The translations under genes and the position numbers were made by a program. From Pseudomonadota bacterium (GTDB lineage: Bacteria > Desulfobacterota > Desulfobulbia > Desulfobulbales > SURF-16): a stretch of DNA of 64,000 nt. Each line of letters begins with the position of its first letter. The stretch's first letter is position 1. Below the pieces are notes generated by a model. That model was given only the letters and a program-made list of their open reading frames with translations, had not been told where the DNA came from and did no database searches. Positions 16,858 to 25,135 of the stretch are shown piece by piece. Location: assembly GCA_018897105.1 (NCBI GenBank), contig JAHILF010000041.1, forward strand, positions 1 through 64,000, in the 5' to 3' direction.

Positions 16858-18030
16858 TTAGGTGATTTTCTGGCCAAGTTTTTTGAGTAGATATTGAGAA
16901 ACCTCGTTTTGGCAGGTATGCTCCATCTCCAGAAAAGAAACTCCGATTTCATACTGGCCTGTGCCCGTCAGTTCAATGCGTACCACTGTGCCGAGCAGCT
17001 CGACAGATACGTTGAAATCATCAAAGGGGACCTGCAGCTGGATTTTGTTGCCCACGGCAAAACAGGGGGAGGTGCTCCTGAAGAGGATGCCTGTCAGGCT
17101 CAGATTTTTCGCCTGGGCCGTGAACGATTCGGCTGGTTCATCAATACTGATCTTTTTGACGAGAATTTTTGGCGAAAAATCAATCCTGACGTAGCGCCGT
17201 TTATTGGGCGAGTAAGACTGGATGTTATTTTTCCCCAGGGCCTTTGCCTTGAGCAGCGCCATATCGGCAAATCTGACAAGTTCCATGGCGTCACAGCTGT
17301 CAATGGGGAAATTGGCCAGGCCGCCGCTGATGGTCAGCGGAATACTTTTACCTTCATACTGCAGCGAAAGATTGGCAATGAGTTCCCTGATTCTTTCCGC
17401 CAGGATGAGTCCGGTGGCCTTTTTTGTTTCCGGCAGGATAATGACTATTTCTTCACCTCCATAGCGGGAGGCGATGTCTTCTGCGCGGATTTCACCCATG
17501 ATGGCCTGGGACATTTCCTTTAAAACCGAGTCTCCGGCAAGGTGCCCATGGTTGTCATTGACGGTCTTGAAATTGTCTATGTCCAGAAACAGGACGGAAA
17601 GTTCCGTGTTATATCTCTTGGCCCGGGCAACTTCCCTGATCAGTGATTCATCAAAATAGGCGCGGTTGTATAGCCCGGTCAGTCTATCGTATTTGGCGGT
17701 ATTGATCGTGTTTTCAAAGACATGAATTTCAACCACCTTGGGGTTTTGCAGGGATTTATGGATAGAACAGAAAAAATCGCAGATGGCGGTGCGCAGATTG
17801 ACATTGTGGCCAAGCTGGTTGCCCATCTCCAGGCGATGCTGGCAGATCTCCTGCCAGAACTCCTCCGCTTCCGGCTGGCTGAGTTCGAGATGGGTCAGAA
17901 CGTGAAACATCACCGGAAAAGCCTTGGGGCCGAACTCGGCTGCAACGTCATCAAGCATGGTTATGAGTTTTTCGTCATTGTTTGAGTAATCGTAAAGGCA
18001 CTGCAATATTTTGTTACGTATCACTTGCAT
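16858..18030 (-). CDS. Diguanylate cyclase with C-terminal PilZ domain
   Basis: A 390-residue soluble protein. Residues 1-125 are a helical domain of unknown type, 130-295 a GGDEF domain with the active-site sequence RYGGEEI and an upstream RAED that matches the RxxD inhibitory site. Residues 300-390 are a PilZ domain (RRYVRIDFSPKI, NLSLTGILFRS). The same polypeptide can therefore make c-di-GMP, be product-inhibited and sense it through PilZ. AAAGG is 8 bases before the ATG. It heads the operon with mscS and yihY-like genes, suggesting that c-di-GMP and membrane or osmotic functions are regulated together (inference). Confidence 0.9.
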   Translation of the reverse strand: MQVIRNKILQCLYDYSNNDEKLITMLDDVAAEFGPKAFPVMFHVLTHLELSQPEAEEFWQEICQHRLEMGNQLGHNVNLRTAICDFFCSIHKSLQNPKVVEIHVFENTINTAKYDRLTGLYNRAYFDESLIREVARAKRYNTELSVLFLDIDNFKTVNDNHGHLAGDSVLKEMSQAIMGEIRAEDIASRYGGEEIVIILPETKKATGLILAERIRELIANLSLQYEGKSIPLTISGGLANFPIDSCDAMELVRFADMALLKAKALGKNNIQSYSPNKRRYVRIDFSPKILVKKISIDEPAESFTAQAKNLSLTGILFRSTSPCFAVGNKIQLQVPFDDFNVSVELLGTVVRIELTGTGQYEIGVSFLEMEHTCQNEVSQYLLKKLGQKIT

Positions 18031-18133
18031 AAATGAAGCCTTTCATGTTGACTCGTGAGTCTGCGTGAAAACGAGCCGATGGTTTTTGAGGTAGACAGCA
18101 TGACAAGCTTGAAACTCATTGTAGAAATACTAT

Positions 18134-18154
18134 AAGATACCTGCAGGGTATCTT
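18134..18154. other. Short hairpin in the divergent intergenic region
   Basis: AAGATACC and GGTATCTT form an 8-bp stem with a small loop. There is no long T run, so it may be an operator or leader structure rather than a terminator. Confidence 0.35.
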
Positions 18155-18185
18155 CTTATAAAAAGTGAAAAATTTACATTAACAT

Positions 18186-18542
18186 ATGGAAAATTACGAG
18201 ACAATAGTTCGGTTTGCTGAGTGGCTCGCCTTACCTCTGGCCTATTTTATTCTGCTTATTCTGTTTCTTTTTTTTATTGTGCGCCCTTTTTTTTCCTACC
18301 TTTTCAACTGGAACAGGATAAAAGTGAACGAGATTTTGCAGGAGGCTCAGAAAGAAAAGGAAATTGACCGGAAACCTGATGCAGCTTGGCCTGAACAGGG
18401 CGAGGCTGAGGAGGACGAATCATTTGCCCCACCGTCGCCTGACAGCAGAGATGAACAGGAACTCATGAGCCGGCTGGCTAAGAGTGATCCTGAAAGGGCC
18501 GGCAGTCTTGTCAAAAAATGGCTCAGGAAGGACCAGAATTAA
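18186..18542 (+). CDS. Single-span membrane protein with a FliF-tail-like C-terminus
   Basis: A 118-residue protein. Residues 15-45 form one hydrophobic segment, 46-90 are charged and probably disordered, and the end reads RLAKSDPERAGSLVKKWLRKD. That final pattern resembles the cytoplasmic tail of the flagellar MS-ring protein FliF (A..nPe..A..lr.WL), which binds FliG. No other flagellar genes are in the window, so this may be an orphan or convergence on a short helix. There is no strong ribosome site. Function is unknown. Confidence 0.6.
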   Translation: MENYETIVRFAEWLALPLAYFILLILFLFFIVRPFFSYLFNWNRIKVNEILQEAQKEKEIDRKPDAAWPEQGEAEEDESFAPPSPDSRDEQELMSRLAKSDPERAGSLVKKWLRKDQN

Positions 18543-18587
18543 ATGACTTTGCCATTGACGTTCTGCAATAAATAAATTTATATTTTT

Positions 18588-18854
18588 TTGTTTTCATTAT
18601 TATTTTTCCTTTTTGGCAAAATACGTTGCGGTATTTTGACGTTTGTTTCATTCACCATCGGCGTATTCGGATCTGGTTTCATGAAAGCAACGTTCACAAA
18701 AGAGCTTATCGGCCGGGAGGGCACGGTGCCGCTTGTTCTGAAAAGGATGAATGGTGCCGCCAATGCCTCCACCGACCCTTTTGTCACCGCCTCTATTGAT
18801 ATTATCGGTGTTGCTGCTTATTTTGCTGTAGCAAAGCTCTTTCTGGAAAGCTGA
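18588..18854 (+). pseudogene. Remnant of the C-terminal membrane domain of an MgtE-type Mg2+ transporter
   Basis: The frame carries only the last two membrane segments of MgtE. GTVPLVLKRMNGAANASTDPFV followed by TASIDIIGVAAYFAVAKLFL matches the MgtE end (PLLLkrlgiDPAvaSgPFvtt..DvlGl..YF). The N-terminal regulatory and CBS domains and the first three membrane helices are absent, and the preceding gene ends 46 bases upstream, so they are not elsewhere in frame. It cannot form a working transporter alone. It may be a deletion remnant, or less likely a small domesticated membrane protein. Confidence 0.65.
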
Positions 18855-18868
18855 ACTGGTGATGGCCC

Positions 18869-19978
18869 ATGAATAATATATTCTTTCGAAAAATACCTCC
18901 CGTGATTTACTTTCTGGCAGGCCTTGCCCTGTTCTGGTGGTTTTTTATCAGAGCGGATCAGACTGCCATCAATCCCGATACCGTGCTGCGCGCAGTAACC
19001 GCCAGGGGGGACCTGGCTGCTGATGAGCGCAATACCATTGAACTTTTCCAGGCCACTTCACCTTCAGTTGTCTATATCACCAGCATTGAACTGCGCCGCA
19101 ATCTGTTCAGCCTGAATGTCCATGAGATTCCCAAGGGTACCGGTTCGGGCTTTATCTGGGATAAGGAGGGCAGGATTGTCACCAATTATCATGTCATTGA
19201 AGATGCCAACAAGGTGCAGGTCACCCTTGCCGATAACAGCACGTGGAAGGCGGTACTGGTGGGAGCTTCAGCAGACAAGGATATTGCGGTTCTGAAAATT
19301 TCCGCACCCGCGAAAATTCTCAAGCCGATTCTCGTGGGCGAATCCGCCAATCTACAGGTAGGGCAGAAGGTTTTTGCCATAGGTAATCCTTTTGGCCTTG
19401 ATCAGACCATTACCGCCGGGATCGTCAGCGCTCTCGGACGCGAAATAAAATCGGCAAACGGCATGACCATCCATGATGTCATCCAGACCGATGCCGCAAT
19501 TAATCCGGGTAATTCCGGCGGACCGCTGCTAGACAGCGCCGGCCGTCTCATCGGGGTTAACACCGCCATCTACAGTCCGGATGGCGTCAATGCCGGCATC
19601 GGGTTTGCCGTGCCTGTCGACGAAGTAAACCGGGTGGTAACCGAGATTATCAAGCACGGCCGGCTGATCAGGCCGGGGCTTGGCATCTCCGTGGCCAATG
19701 AGAGGCTCATGGAGCGCCTGGGCATTGAAGGGGTGCTGATTGTTCAGGTGGAGAGCGGCACTTCAGCTGAAAAGGCCGGCCTCCGCGGCGTCAGAAAGAT
19801 CGGCGGAGAAGTACTGTTAGGGGATATCATCGTAGGGGTGAATGGTAAACCAATTAAAAATCTTGATGATCTGAGCCAGGAAATGGAACGTTACAAGGTG
19901 GGAGATGAGGTGACTCTGAAGATCATCCGTGATGGTAAGGAATTTCAGGTCAAGGTTATCCTGGATGCGGTAGGATAA
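18869..19978 (+). CDS. Membrane-anchored HtrA/DegS-like serine protease
   Basis: A 369-residue protein with an N-terminal membrane anchor (residues 9-28), a trypsin-like protease domain and one PDZ domain (about 260-369). The catalytic triad is intact: His108 in TNYHVI, Asp138 in DKDIAVLK, Ser216 in PGNSGGPLL. A single PDZ and an uncleaved anchor fit DegS-type regulators, but no RseA-like partner is nearby, and general envelope quality control is equally possible. It is followed 28 bases later by the polyferredoxin gene. Confidence 0.92.
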   Translation: MNNIFFRKIPPVIYFLAGLALFWWFFIRADQTAINPDTVLRAVTARGDLAADERNTIELFQATSPSVVYITSIELRRNLFSLNVHEIPKGTGSGFIWDKEGRIVTNYHVIEDANKVQVTLADNSTWKAVLVGASADKDIAVLKISAPAKILKPILVGESANLQVGQKVFAIGNPFGLDQTITAGIVSALGREIKSANGMTIHDVIQTDAAINPGNSGGPLLDSAGRLIGVNTAIYSPDGVNAGIGFAVPVDEVNRVVTEIIKHGRLIRPGLGISVANERLMERLGIEGVLIVQVESGTSAEKAGLRGVRKIGGEVLLGDIIVGVNGKPIKNLDDLSQEMERYKVGDEVTLKIIRDGKEFQVKVILDAVG

Positions 19979-20006
19979 GGTTTTCTATGAAAAACAGGAC
20001 AAGGCT

Positions 20007-21368
20007 GTGACTTGGTGGACGAGGGCGCTTAAGAGCGTCATTTCCTTTGATGAGGGGCAAAGACTGGATTTGTTCAGGATTTTCCCGGCATTCAGAAGAT
20101 TTCTGGCGGCAAGGCGCCATTACGCCCAGCTGCGTACGGCTGGTGACATCCTTTTTGTCCTGGTGCTTCTTTCCGGTTTTTTCGGTCCCCAGGATGCGGG
20201 GAGTAATATTGCTGTTTTTTTAACCTGGGGCATACTATGGCCCGGCATTGTTCTTTCCTGGTTTTTTGTCGGTCGCATGTGGTGCGGCATTTGTCCGTTT
20301 CCGGGACTTGGTGTTTTTCTGCAGAGCAGGGGATGGACGTTCTCCATGAAAGTCCCGCGGTTCCTGCAGAAATACGGAGTGTACATGGCGGTTTTTCTGC
20401 TGGCCCTCATCATCTGGTTTGAGACGGTTACCGGTTTAAATGAATGGCCTGCCGGCACGTCGTATTTTGTTCTTTCCATCGTCACCGGGGCGACGGTGAT
20501 GGCGGTGCTTTTTCAGGGCCAGTCATGGTGCCGCCATCTCTGCCCCTTGGGACGGATCAGTGGAGCTGCGGCGACGATTTCCATTACCGAGTTCAGGGCT
20601 GATCATGATAAATGCCGCGGCTGTAAAAGCGTTGCCTGCAAAAAAGGTACGGATAAGAGGCGCGGATGCCCTGTATATCTTGGCGCGGTTTCTGCCCAGA
20701 ATAATCTGCATTGCCTCGTCTGTGGGCATTGTCTTCCTCTCTGCGACCGTGATTCGCCCCAGTTCCTTTTGCGCAATCCGTATAATGAGCTTATCCGCAG
20801 CGCCGGCAGATACAAAACCTGTACCTACACTGTCCCTTTTCTTATCGGTTCCCAGATCGCACGATTCATGAAGGAAAAGCCGGTTTACAGCCAGGCGCTC
20901 GACTATTTTGCCATTCCCGATCCGCTGCTTTTCAGTCTTCTGCTGGGAATCTGTATTATTATTGTTCTTCTGGTGATAAGAGTCGGGGCAAAACTCTTCG
21001 GGGTAGTGGATAATGACCCAATTGTCGGCAACTTGTCACCCATGGTGCCCATCCTTATCCCCATGGCATTTACCGGTGAGCTTGTTTACCGCATGGCGCA
21101 TTTTGCCGAGGGTATTGGTGATTTCATCCCAACAATCGGCAGACAGTTCGGGCTGCCGATCCTTGAAAAGCTCTCTTTTTCCATCCCTGTGTTTCCGGTG
21201 CAGGTGCTGTCAGCCTTTTTTATGATGAACGGTTCCATTGCCGGGGGCTATATCTTATGGCGTTATTGCCTCGGTCCTTTTGAGGGATTCGTTGATCTGA
21301 AGAATTTTGTGATTATTCACCTGCTGCTTGGCGGCGCTTTGTTCAGTTATCTCCTGGTCATTTTTTAG
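20007..21368 (+). CDS. NapH/YccM-type polyferredoxin membrane protein
   Basis: A 453-residue membrane protein with about seven hydrophobic segments and several Cys clusters: MWCGICPFPGLG and WCRHLCPLG on the cytoplasmic loops, then CRGCKSVACKKG and LHCLVCGHCLPLC, which resemble two 4Fe-4S sites. The family passes electrons from the quinone pool to periplasmic or envelope reductases. The start is GTG at 20007. A seven-codon mini-ORF (ATG at 19987) ends in TGA overlapping this GTG and may couple translation. The exact electron acceptor is not evident from the neighbours. Confidence 0.85.
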   Translation: MTWWTRALKSVISFDEGQRLDLFRIFPAFRRFLAARRHYAQLRTAGDILFVLVLLSGFFGPQDAGSNIAVFLTWGILWPGIVLSWFFVGRMWCGICPFPGLGVFLQSRGWTFSMKVPRFLQKYGVYMAVFLLALIIWFETVTGLNEWPAGTSYFVLSIVTGATVMAVLFQGQSWCRHLCPLGRISGAAATISITEFRADHDKCRGCKSVACKKGTDKRRGCPVYLGAVSAQNNLHCLVCGHCLPLCDRDSPQFLLRNPYNELIRSAGRYKTCTYTVPFLIGSQIARFMKEKPVYSQALDYFAIPDPLLFSLLLGICIIIVLLVIRVGAKLFGVVDNDPIVGNLSPMVPILIPMAFTGELVYRMAHFAEGIGDFIPTIGRQFGLPILEKLSFSIPVFPVQVLSAFFMMNGSIAGGYILWRYCLGPFEGFVDLKNFVIIHLLLGGALFSYLLVIF

Positions 21369-21382
21369 AGACAGCAACTCCT

Positions 21383-22438
21383 TTATTCGGTTTCGTTCCG
21401 CTTTCCGGCTGACAGAAATGTTTTTCCCTTATCCCTGGCGATTTCCCTCATTGATTTGGTTGGGTCCGTCTCATCAATAATTTCCTGTCCGACGATCTCT
21501 TCGATGATATCTTCCAGGCTGATGACGCCGGTCATGCCGCCATATTCGTCAACAACGCAGAAGAGATGCTGCCTTTGTTCAAAGAATTCAAGCAGGATGG
21601 TGTTGAGCTGGGCTGTTTCCGGGACATAATGGACCGGTTTCATCAGGGAGGCGAGGGTGCGGCGATCTTTTCCTTCCGCGACACTGAGCAGAACATCTTT
21701 GCGCAGCACGATGCCGATGATGTCATTGGGATTTTTGTCATATACAGGAACCCGGCTGTGTCTGTTCCACTGGGACTGCATGAGCTGGGCCTCGGCCACC
21801 GACAGGTTTTTATCCAGGGTAAAGGTGACTGTCCGGGGCGTCATGGCCTCTCTGACGGTTTTTTTCTTCAGGTCGATGATGTTTTTGATAAATCCTTCCT
21901 GCTGTGCGTCAATCACACCTGATTTCCTGCTGAGCACGGCCATGGCGTGAATTTCGTCTGCTGAAATCTCAGTCTTTTTATCATAACCCGGGATGAGCAT
22001 GGTGGCATGTTTGATAACCCAAACAATGGGAGAAAGAATCTTTACCAGGCCATAGAGAGGAATGGCTATCCATGGCGCAATTTCTCTGCTGTAAACAACT
22101 CCTATGGTCTTGGGAAGAATCTCTGAAAATATGAGGATAGTGAAGGTGAAGAGGGCGGAAAAGAGGCTGAGATATTTGTCGCCGAAAACTGCAGCCGCGG
22201 AAGCTCCGGCAATAGCGGCCCCCATGGTGTTGGCTATGGTGTTGAGCGTAAGAATGGCGGTAATGGGCTGCTGGATATTGTTTTTTAATCTTTTCAGCAG
22301 CTTTCCGGAGAGTTTATCCGATCTTGCAAGGATTTCGACCCGGCTTGCTGGCACGGAGTAAAGCACAGCTTCGATGATACTGCACAGGGCTGAAACGAGG
22401 ATGGCAATACCTGCTGCCAGACAGAGTTTTACTATCAA
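21383..22438 (-). CDS. CNNM/CorC-like DUF21-CBS membrane protein
   Basis: A 351-residue protein. Residues 1-170 form the DUF21 membrane domain (PITAILTLNTIANTMGAAIAG, FSEILPKTIG), and 190-320 hold two CBS repeats (VREAMTPRTVTFTLD, HSRVPVYDKNPNDIIGIV, VVDEYGGMTGVISLEDIIEEIVG). The C-terminal CorC_HlyC domain seen in longer homologues is missing. Family members are linked to Mg2+ or Co2+ efflux. The start is TTG with AGGT 5 bases upstream. It is convergent with the polyferredoxin gene. Confidence 0.88.
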   Translation of the reverse strand: MIVKLCLAAGIAILVSALCSIIEAVLYSVPASRVEILARSDKLSGKLLKRLKNNIQQPITAILTLNTIANTMGAAIAGASAAAVFGDKYLSLFSALFTFTILIFSEILPKTIGVVYSREIAPWIAIPLYGLVKILSPIVWVIKHATMLIPGYDKKTEISADEIHAMAVLSRKSGVIDAQQEGFIKNIIDLKKKTVREAMTPRTVTFTLDKNLSVAEAQLMQSQWNRHSRVPVYDKNPNDIIGIVLRKDVLLSVAEGKDRRTLASLMKPVHYVPETAQLNTILLEFFEQRQHLFCVVDEYGGMTGVISLEDIIEEIVGQEIIDETDPTKSMREIARDKGKTFLSAGKRNETE

Positions 22439-22474
22439 GTGTACCTGGTTGGGCTGTGGTGAGAATAAATCAAT

Positions 22475-22870
22475 TTAATGTGATGTAGTTTCCGGGGAGG
22501 AAACCTGCCCGGAGCTTTCTGCAAGAAATTCTTCTATTTTCTGCTGTTGCTCAATAGTTAACTCTCCGAACTGAACGCCGTTGCGCCGAATGATAGTTGA
22601 TCCTGTCGGATGAATCGGAGCGGAATCCGTGGAGGTGATCGTTTTGCACGGAATGTTTTCAAGGTAAAAACCGCTTGTACTGTTTAAGATGCCGAGTTCA
22701 AAAAAAGAATCCTGGGTGATGTCCTTGCTGGTCAGAAAGCGAAAAGCCAAACCTCCTTTGCTGATGTTAATGATCTGCCCGAAGGTTGTTTCGTTGAAGA
22801 CAAGAATGTCATCAGCCAAGTGGAATCGTTGGGATTTCCTGCGTTCAACAGCTGGTTTGCTTTGCTCCAT
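22475..22870 (-). CDS. PilZ domain protein
   Basis: A 131-residue protein. The PilZ signature is RRKSQRFHLADDILVF followed by INISKGGLAFRF, matching RxxxR and [D/N]xSxxG. It probably binds c-di-GMP and transmits the signal to an unknown partner. It has no other domain. It is 36 bases upstream of the CNNM-like gene on the same strand and may be co-transcribed with it. Confidence 0.85.
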   Translation of the reverse strand: MEQSKPAVERRKSQRFHLADDILVFNETTFGQIINISKGGLAFRFLTSKDITQDSFFELGILNSTSGFYLENIPCKTITSTDSAPIHPTGSTIIRRNGVQFGELTIEQQQKIEEFLAESSGQVSSPETTSH

Positions 22871-23111
22871 GATTATGCTAATACCTCCAGGCTGTTTGCT
22901 TGGGAACAGTTTCTGGAAAAAAATTGAATAAATCGCAACAATTATTACCTGAAATATAAAAATGATACTCGATTCATAATATGTTTTGCAATATTTATTC
23001 CTTGATTTTTTTGATTACTTTTATCATCTTTCCGGCATGATGCATTATTTGTGGGAAATTTAAATAGTTCATTTTCCCGGAAAACTGACCGCTTTCATGG
23101 AAATTTGATCT

Positions 23112-23651
23112 GTGTTGACTATTGATTGCTATGCCGCTCTGCTTGCGCACTTGAATGTTAAAAGAGGTGAGGCTATCAAAAATATCATTCTCCTGCCGGG
23201 TATGGATTTCCTGGATCAAGAGAAGTGGTGGGTCAGGGGGGCGTGGAGATGCCGTCCCCATGAAGGAGTGGATGTGGTCTGCTGCGCGGATGACGCTGGG
23301 GAAAAACATTTCCTCGGGGAAGGGATAAAAGTTCCCTGTCTCGTATCCGGTGAAATCGTTGCCATCTGCGATGATTTCCTGGGAAAAACAATTTTTGTCA
23401 GAGGTGAAGAATGTTCCCTTGGGGACATAGTCGCAGTGCATGCCCATATTTTGACGGAGGCCAGGCCGGGAGATCGCCTGGCCACTGGTGAGGAGATTGG
23501 CATGATCGCCCCGACGAACGGAGCGGTTCCTGCCCATCTCCATCTTTCCCTGTTCCGGTTCAGTACGGAGCTGCCTTGGAGGGATATTGACTGGAAGTAT
23601 CTTAACGCATGCGATGGGAGCTTGTTTCTCAATCCATTTGCAAAACAATAA
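23112..23651 (+). CDS. M23-family (LytM-like) metallopeptidase without visible signal peptide
   Basis: A 179-residue protein. The zinc site of M23 is complete: HEGVD (His50 and Asp54) and HLHLS near residue 150, with the intervening PGDRLATGEEIG lattice typical of the fold. Most relatives are exported murein endopeptidases, yet this one begins at GTG 23112 (or TTG 23115) with no hydrophobic leader, and an in-frame stop immediately upstream excludes a longer start. It may act in the cytoplasm, or be exported with a partner. The next gene starts 11 bases later, so the two are an operon. Confidence 0.78.
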   Translation: MLTIDCYAALLAHLNVKRGEAIKNIILLPGMDFLDQEKWWVRGAWRCRPHEGVDVVCCADDAGEKHFLGEGIKVPCLVSGEIVAICDDFLGKTIFVRGEECSLGDIVAVHAHILTEARPGDRLATGEEIGMIAPTNGAVPAHLHLSLFRFSTELPWRDIDWKYLNACDGSLFLNPFAKQ

Positions 23652-23661
23652 GGAGTTTGTC

Positions 23662-24138
23662 ATGGCAGAGGCTATTGATAGAAAATTAATCCCCAGTATT
23701 CGTGAAGGAATTGATGTGGTGAGGATGATTTTTTTTAAAAATTTGAAGGATTATCTGAAGAAAAAATTCCCCGAGGATGGGGATGTCTATGCCGGGATGC
23801 TTGCCGGTGCAATAATGAACGATCTTTTCGGTACACCCAATCCCCAGGAAAAATTCAGGATCTTTGCTGAAGACAACAGCAATCGTATCAGGGAGGAGCT
23901 GGAAAACGTCCCTCGTGAACTTGAAAATTTGTGCATCCTGCTTACCGACGCATTGCGTATGCATTTTCTCTGTAATCATCAGGAAGGCATCGAAGGCAAT
24001 GGCGAGGAGTTTTTGAAAAAGGCAAGAGATTACGGTATACTGATTGAGTCCCGAGATGTGCCGTTTCCCAAAGGTTTTATGGAACTGGTCTACAGGGTCG
24101 GCAAGGCGAACGGGTTAATTGTTGAGCAGAAAGCATAA
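23662..24138 (+). CDS. Conserved-looking helical protein, unknown
   Basis: A 158-residue soluble, mainly helical protein starting MAEAIDRKLIPSIREGID, preceded by AAGGAG. The first 25 residues of the longer open frame are not part of it. No family is recognised. Motifs of note are AGMLAGAIMNDLFGTPN and LCILLTDALRMHFLCNH. It follows the M23 gene closely and may share its transcript. Confidence 0.7.
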   Translation: MAEAIDRKLIPSIREGIDVVRMIFFKNLKDYLKKKFPEDGDVYAGMLAGAIMNDLFGTPNPQEKFRIFAEDNSNRIREELENVPRELENLCILLTDALRMHFLCNHQEGIEGNGEEFLKKARDYGILIESRDVPFPKGFMELVYRVGKANGLIVEQKA

Positions 24139-24406
24139 GGTTCCCTTAAGTTCTGTTTGCCGCTCCGTCTGGTTGCTTACGTTGGAAGCATGGAACCATC
24201 GGCTGTGGACTTGTTTTGACGGGTTGAAAAACATCGTGATGCGGTGCTGCTATTGATTGTTTGCGCAAAAAAATAAAAAAAGATGCTTGCATTCGTCCCT
24301 GATTTTGCTATGGTGCCAAATAATATTAAATGATGAATGACCATTCAGTAAAAAATGATATTTTAAAATTGTTTTTTTTAATCTGACGAATAATAATGAT
24401 AAAGAA

Positions 24407-24550
24407 ATGAGCAAACGTGAAGCTATCCGCATCCTGATGTTAAGTCCGATTTATTTTAGATTATCCCTTGCCGAACGACATGAGTTGATCGAAGAGTTTT
24501 TGCAGATTCATATGCAATCCTCTTTGGAAATGTCCCAGGATAACAAGTAA
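24407..24550 (+). CDS. Small helical protein of 47 residues
   Basis: The frame begins MSKREAIRILMLSPIYFRL and continues LAERHELIEEFLQIH. Codon use and the amphipathic helix-turn-helix pattern look protein-like although no strong ribosome site is seen upstream. No function is recognised. The 268 bases before it hold no other gene. Confidence 0.5.
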   Translation: MSKREAIRILMLSPIYFRLSLAERHELIEEFLQIHMQSSLEMSQDNK

Positions 24551-24606
24551 ATTATACTTTCTCTTATCTGCTTTTATTTTCCCTTCAGCACAGGGTTATG
24601 AGTTTT

Positions 24607-25095
24607 TCATAACTCATAGAGTGAGTCATCTTCGGCTGGCGGGCTTTTGTAGCCCCCTCTTATTTTTCTTCGCATTGCCGCAAAGGGATCTTCATTTTCT
24701 AGAAGTTCTCCCATCTCCGCCTCGATCTTGTCCGGGTCTTCGCCCGCTTCCATGCGGCTTATGGCCTCCTCCATCCCGCCACCTAACGAGAGGCCGGTCT
24801 GTTGGGAGAATTTGCGCATGAGCTGCGCCATCTGCCGGGGATCGTCTTCATTGACATTATTTGCCTCCTGGGCAATCCCGGCAAGAACCCGTTCCATTTT
24901 TGCCTCATCAAAATCAGGGATAAAATCTTCCTCCTCCCCTTTTTTGGCTTTGCCTATGGTGGCGAAGGTCGAGACCTTGCGCTGAAGCGTACCTTGGCAT
25001 TTAGGGCAAGGAGGTTGGGCAGAGGTATTGACCCGCCGCGATAGAAAATTAAAGATCGTATGGCAGTGCTGGCAGTAAAATTCATAAATCGGCAT
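24607..25095 (-). CDS. FmdB-family zinc-ribbon protein
   Basis: A 162-residue protein. The N-terminal 45 residues are the FmdB/CxxC_CxxC_SSSS zinc ribbon (YEFYCQHCHTIF, PPCPKC). The long acidic helical tail contains ENEDPFAAMRRKIRGGYK. AAGGA precedes the ATG. The family is annotated as putative regulators but the function is not established. It is 40 bases downstream of the ABC-F gene and probably in its operon. A short hairpin overlaps the stop codon at 24594-24614. Confidence 0.85.
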   Translation of the reverse strand: MPIYEFYCQHCHTIFNFLSRRVNTSAQPPCPKCQGTLQRKVSTFATIGKAKKGEEEDFIPDFDEAKMERVLAGIAQEANNVNEDDPRQMAQLMRKFSQQTGLSLGGGMEEAISRMEAGEDPDKIEAEMGELLENEDPFAAMRRKIRGGYKSPPAEDDSLYEL

Positions 25096-25135
25096 GCTGT
25101 TATCCTTTAGAGCTTACGAATGGACAAGCTCTGAA

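Noticed and set aside
22995..23663. 222-codon minus-strand frame
   Set aside because: The plus strand carries a clear M23 peptidase with intact zinc motifs; the minus frame has no domain character.
24250..24432. 60-codon minus-strand frame
   Set aside because: A/T-rich chance frame overlapping the better small plus-strand ORF.
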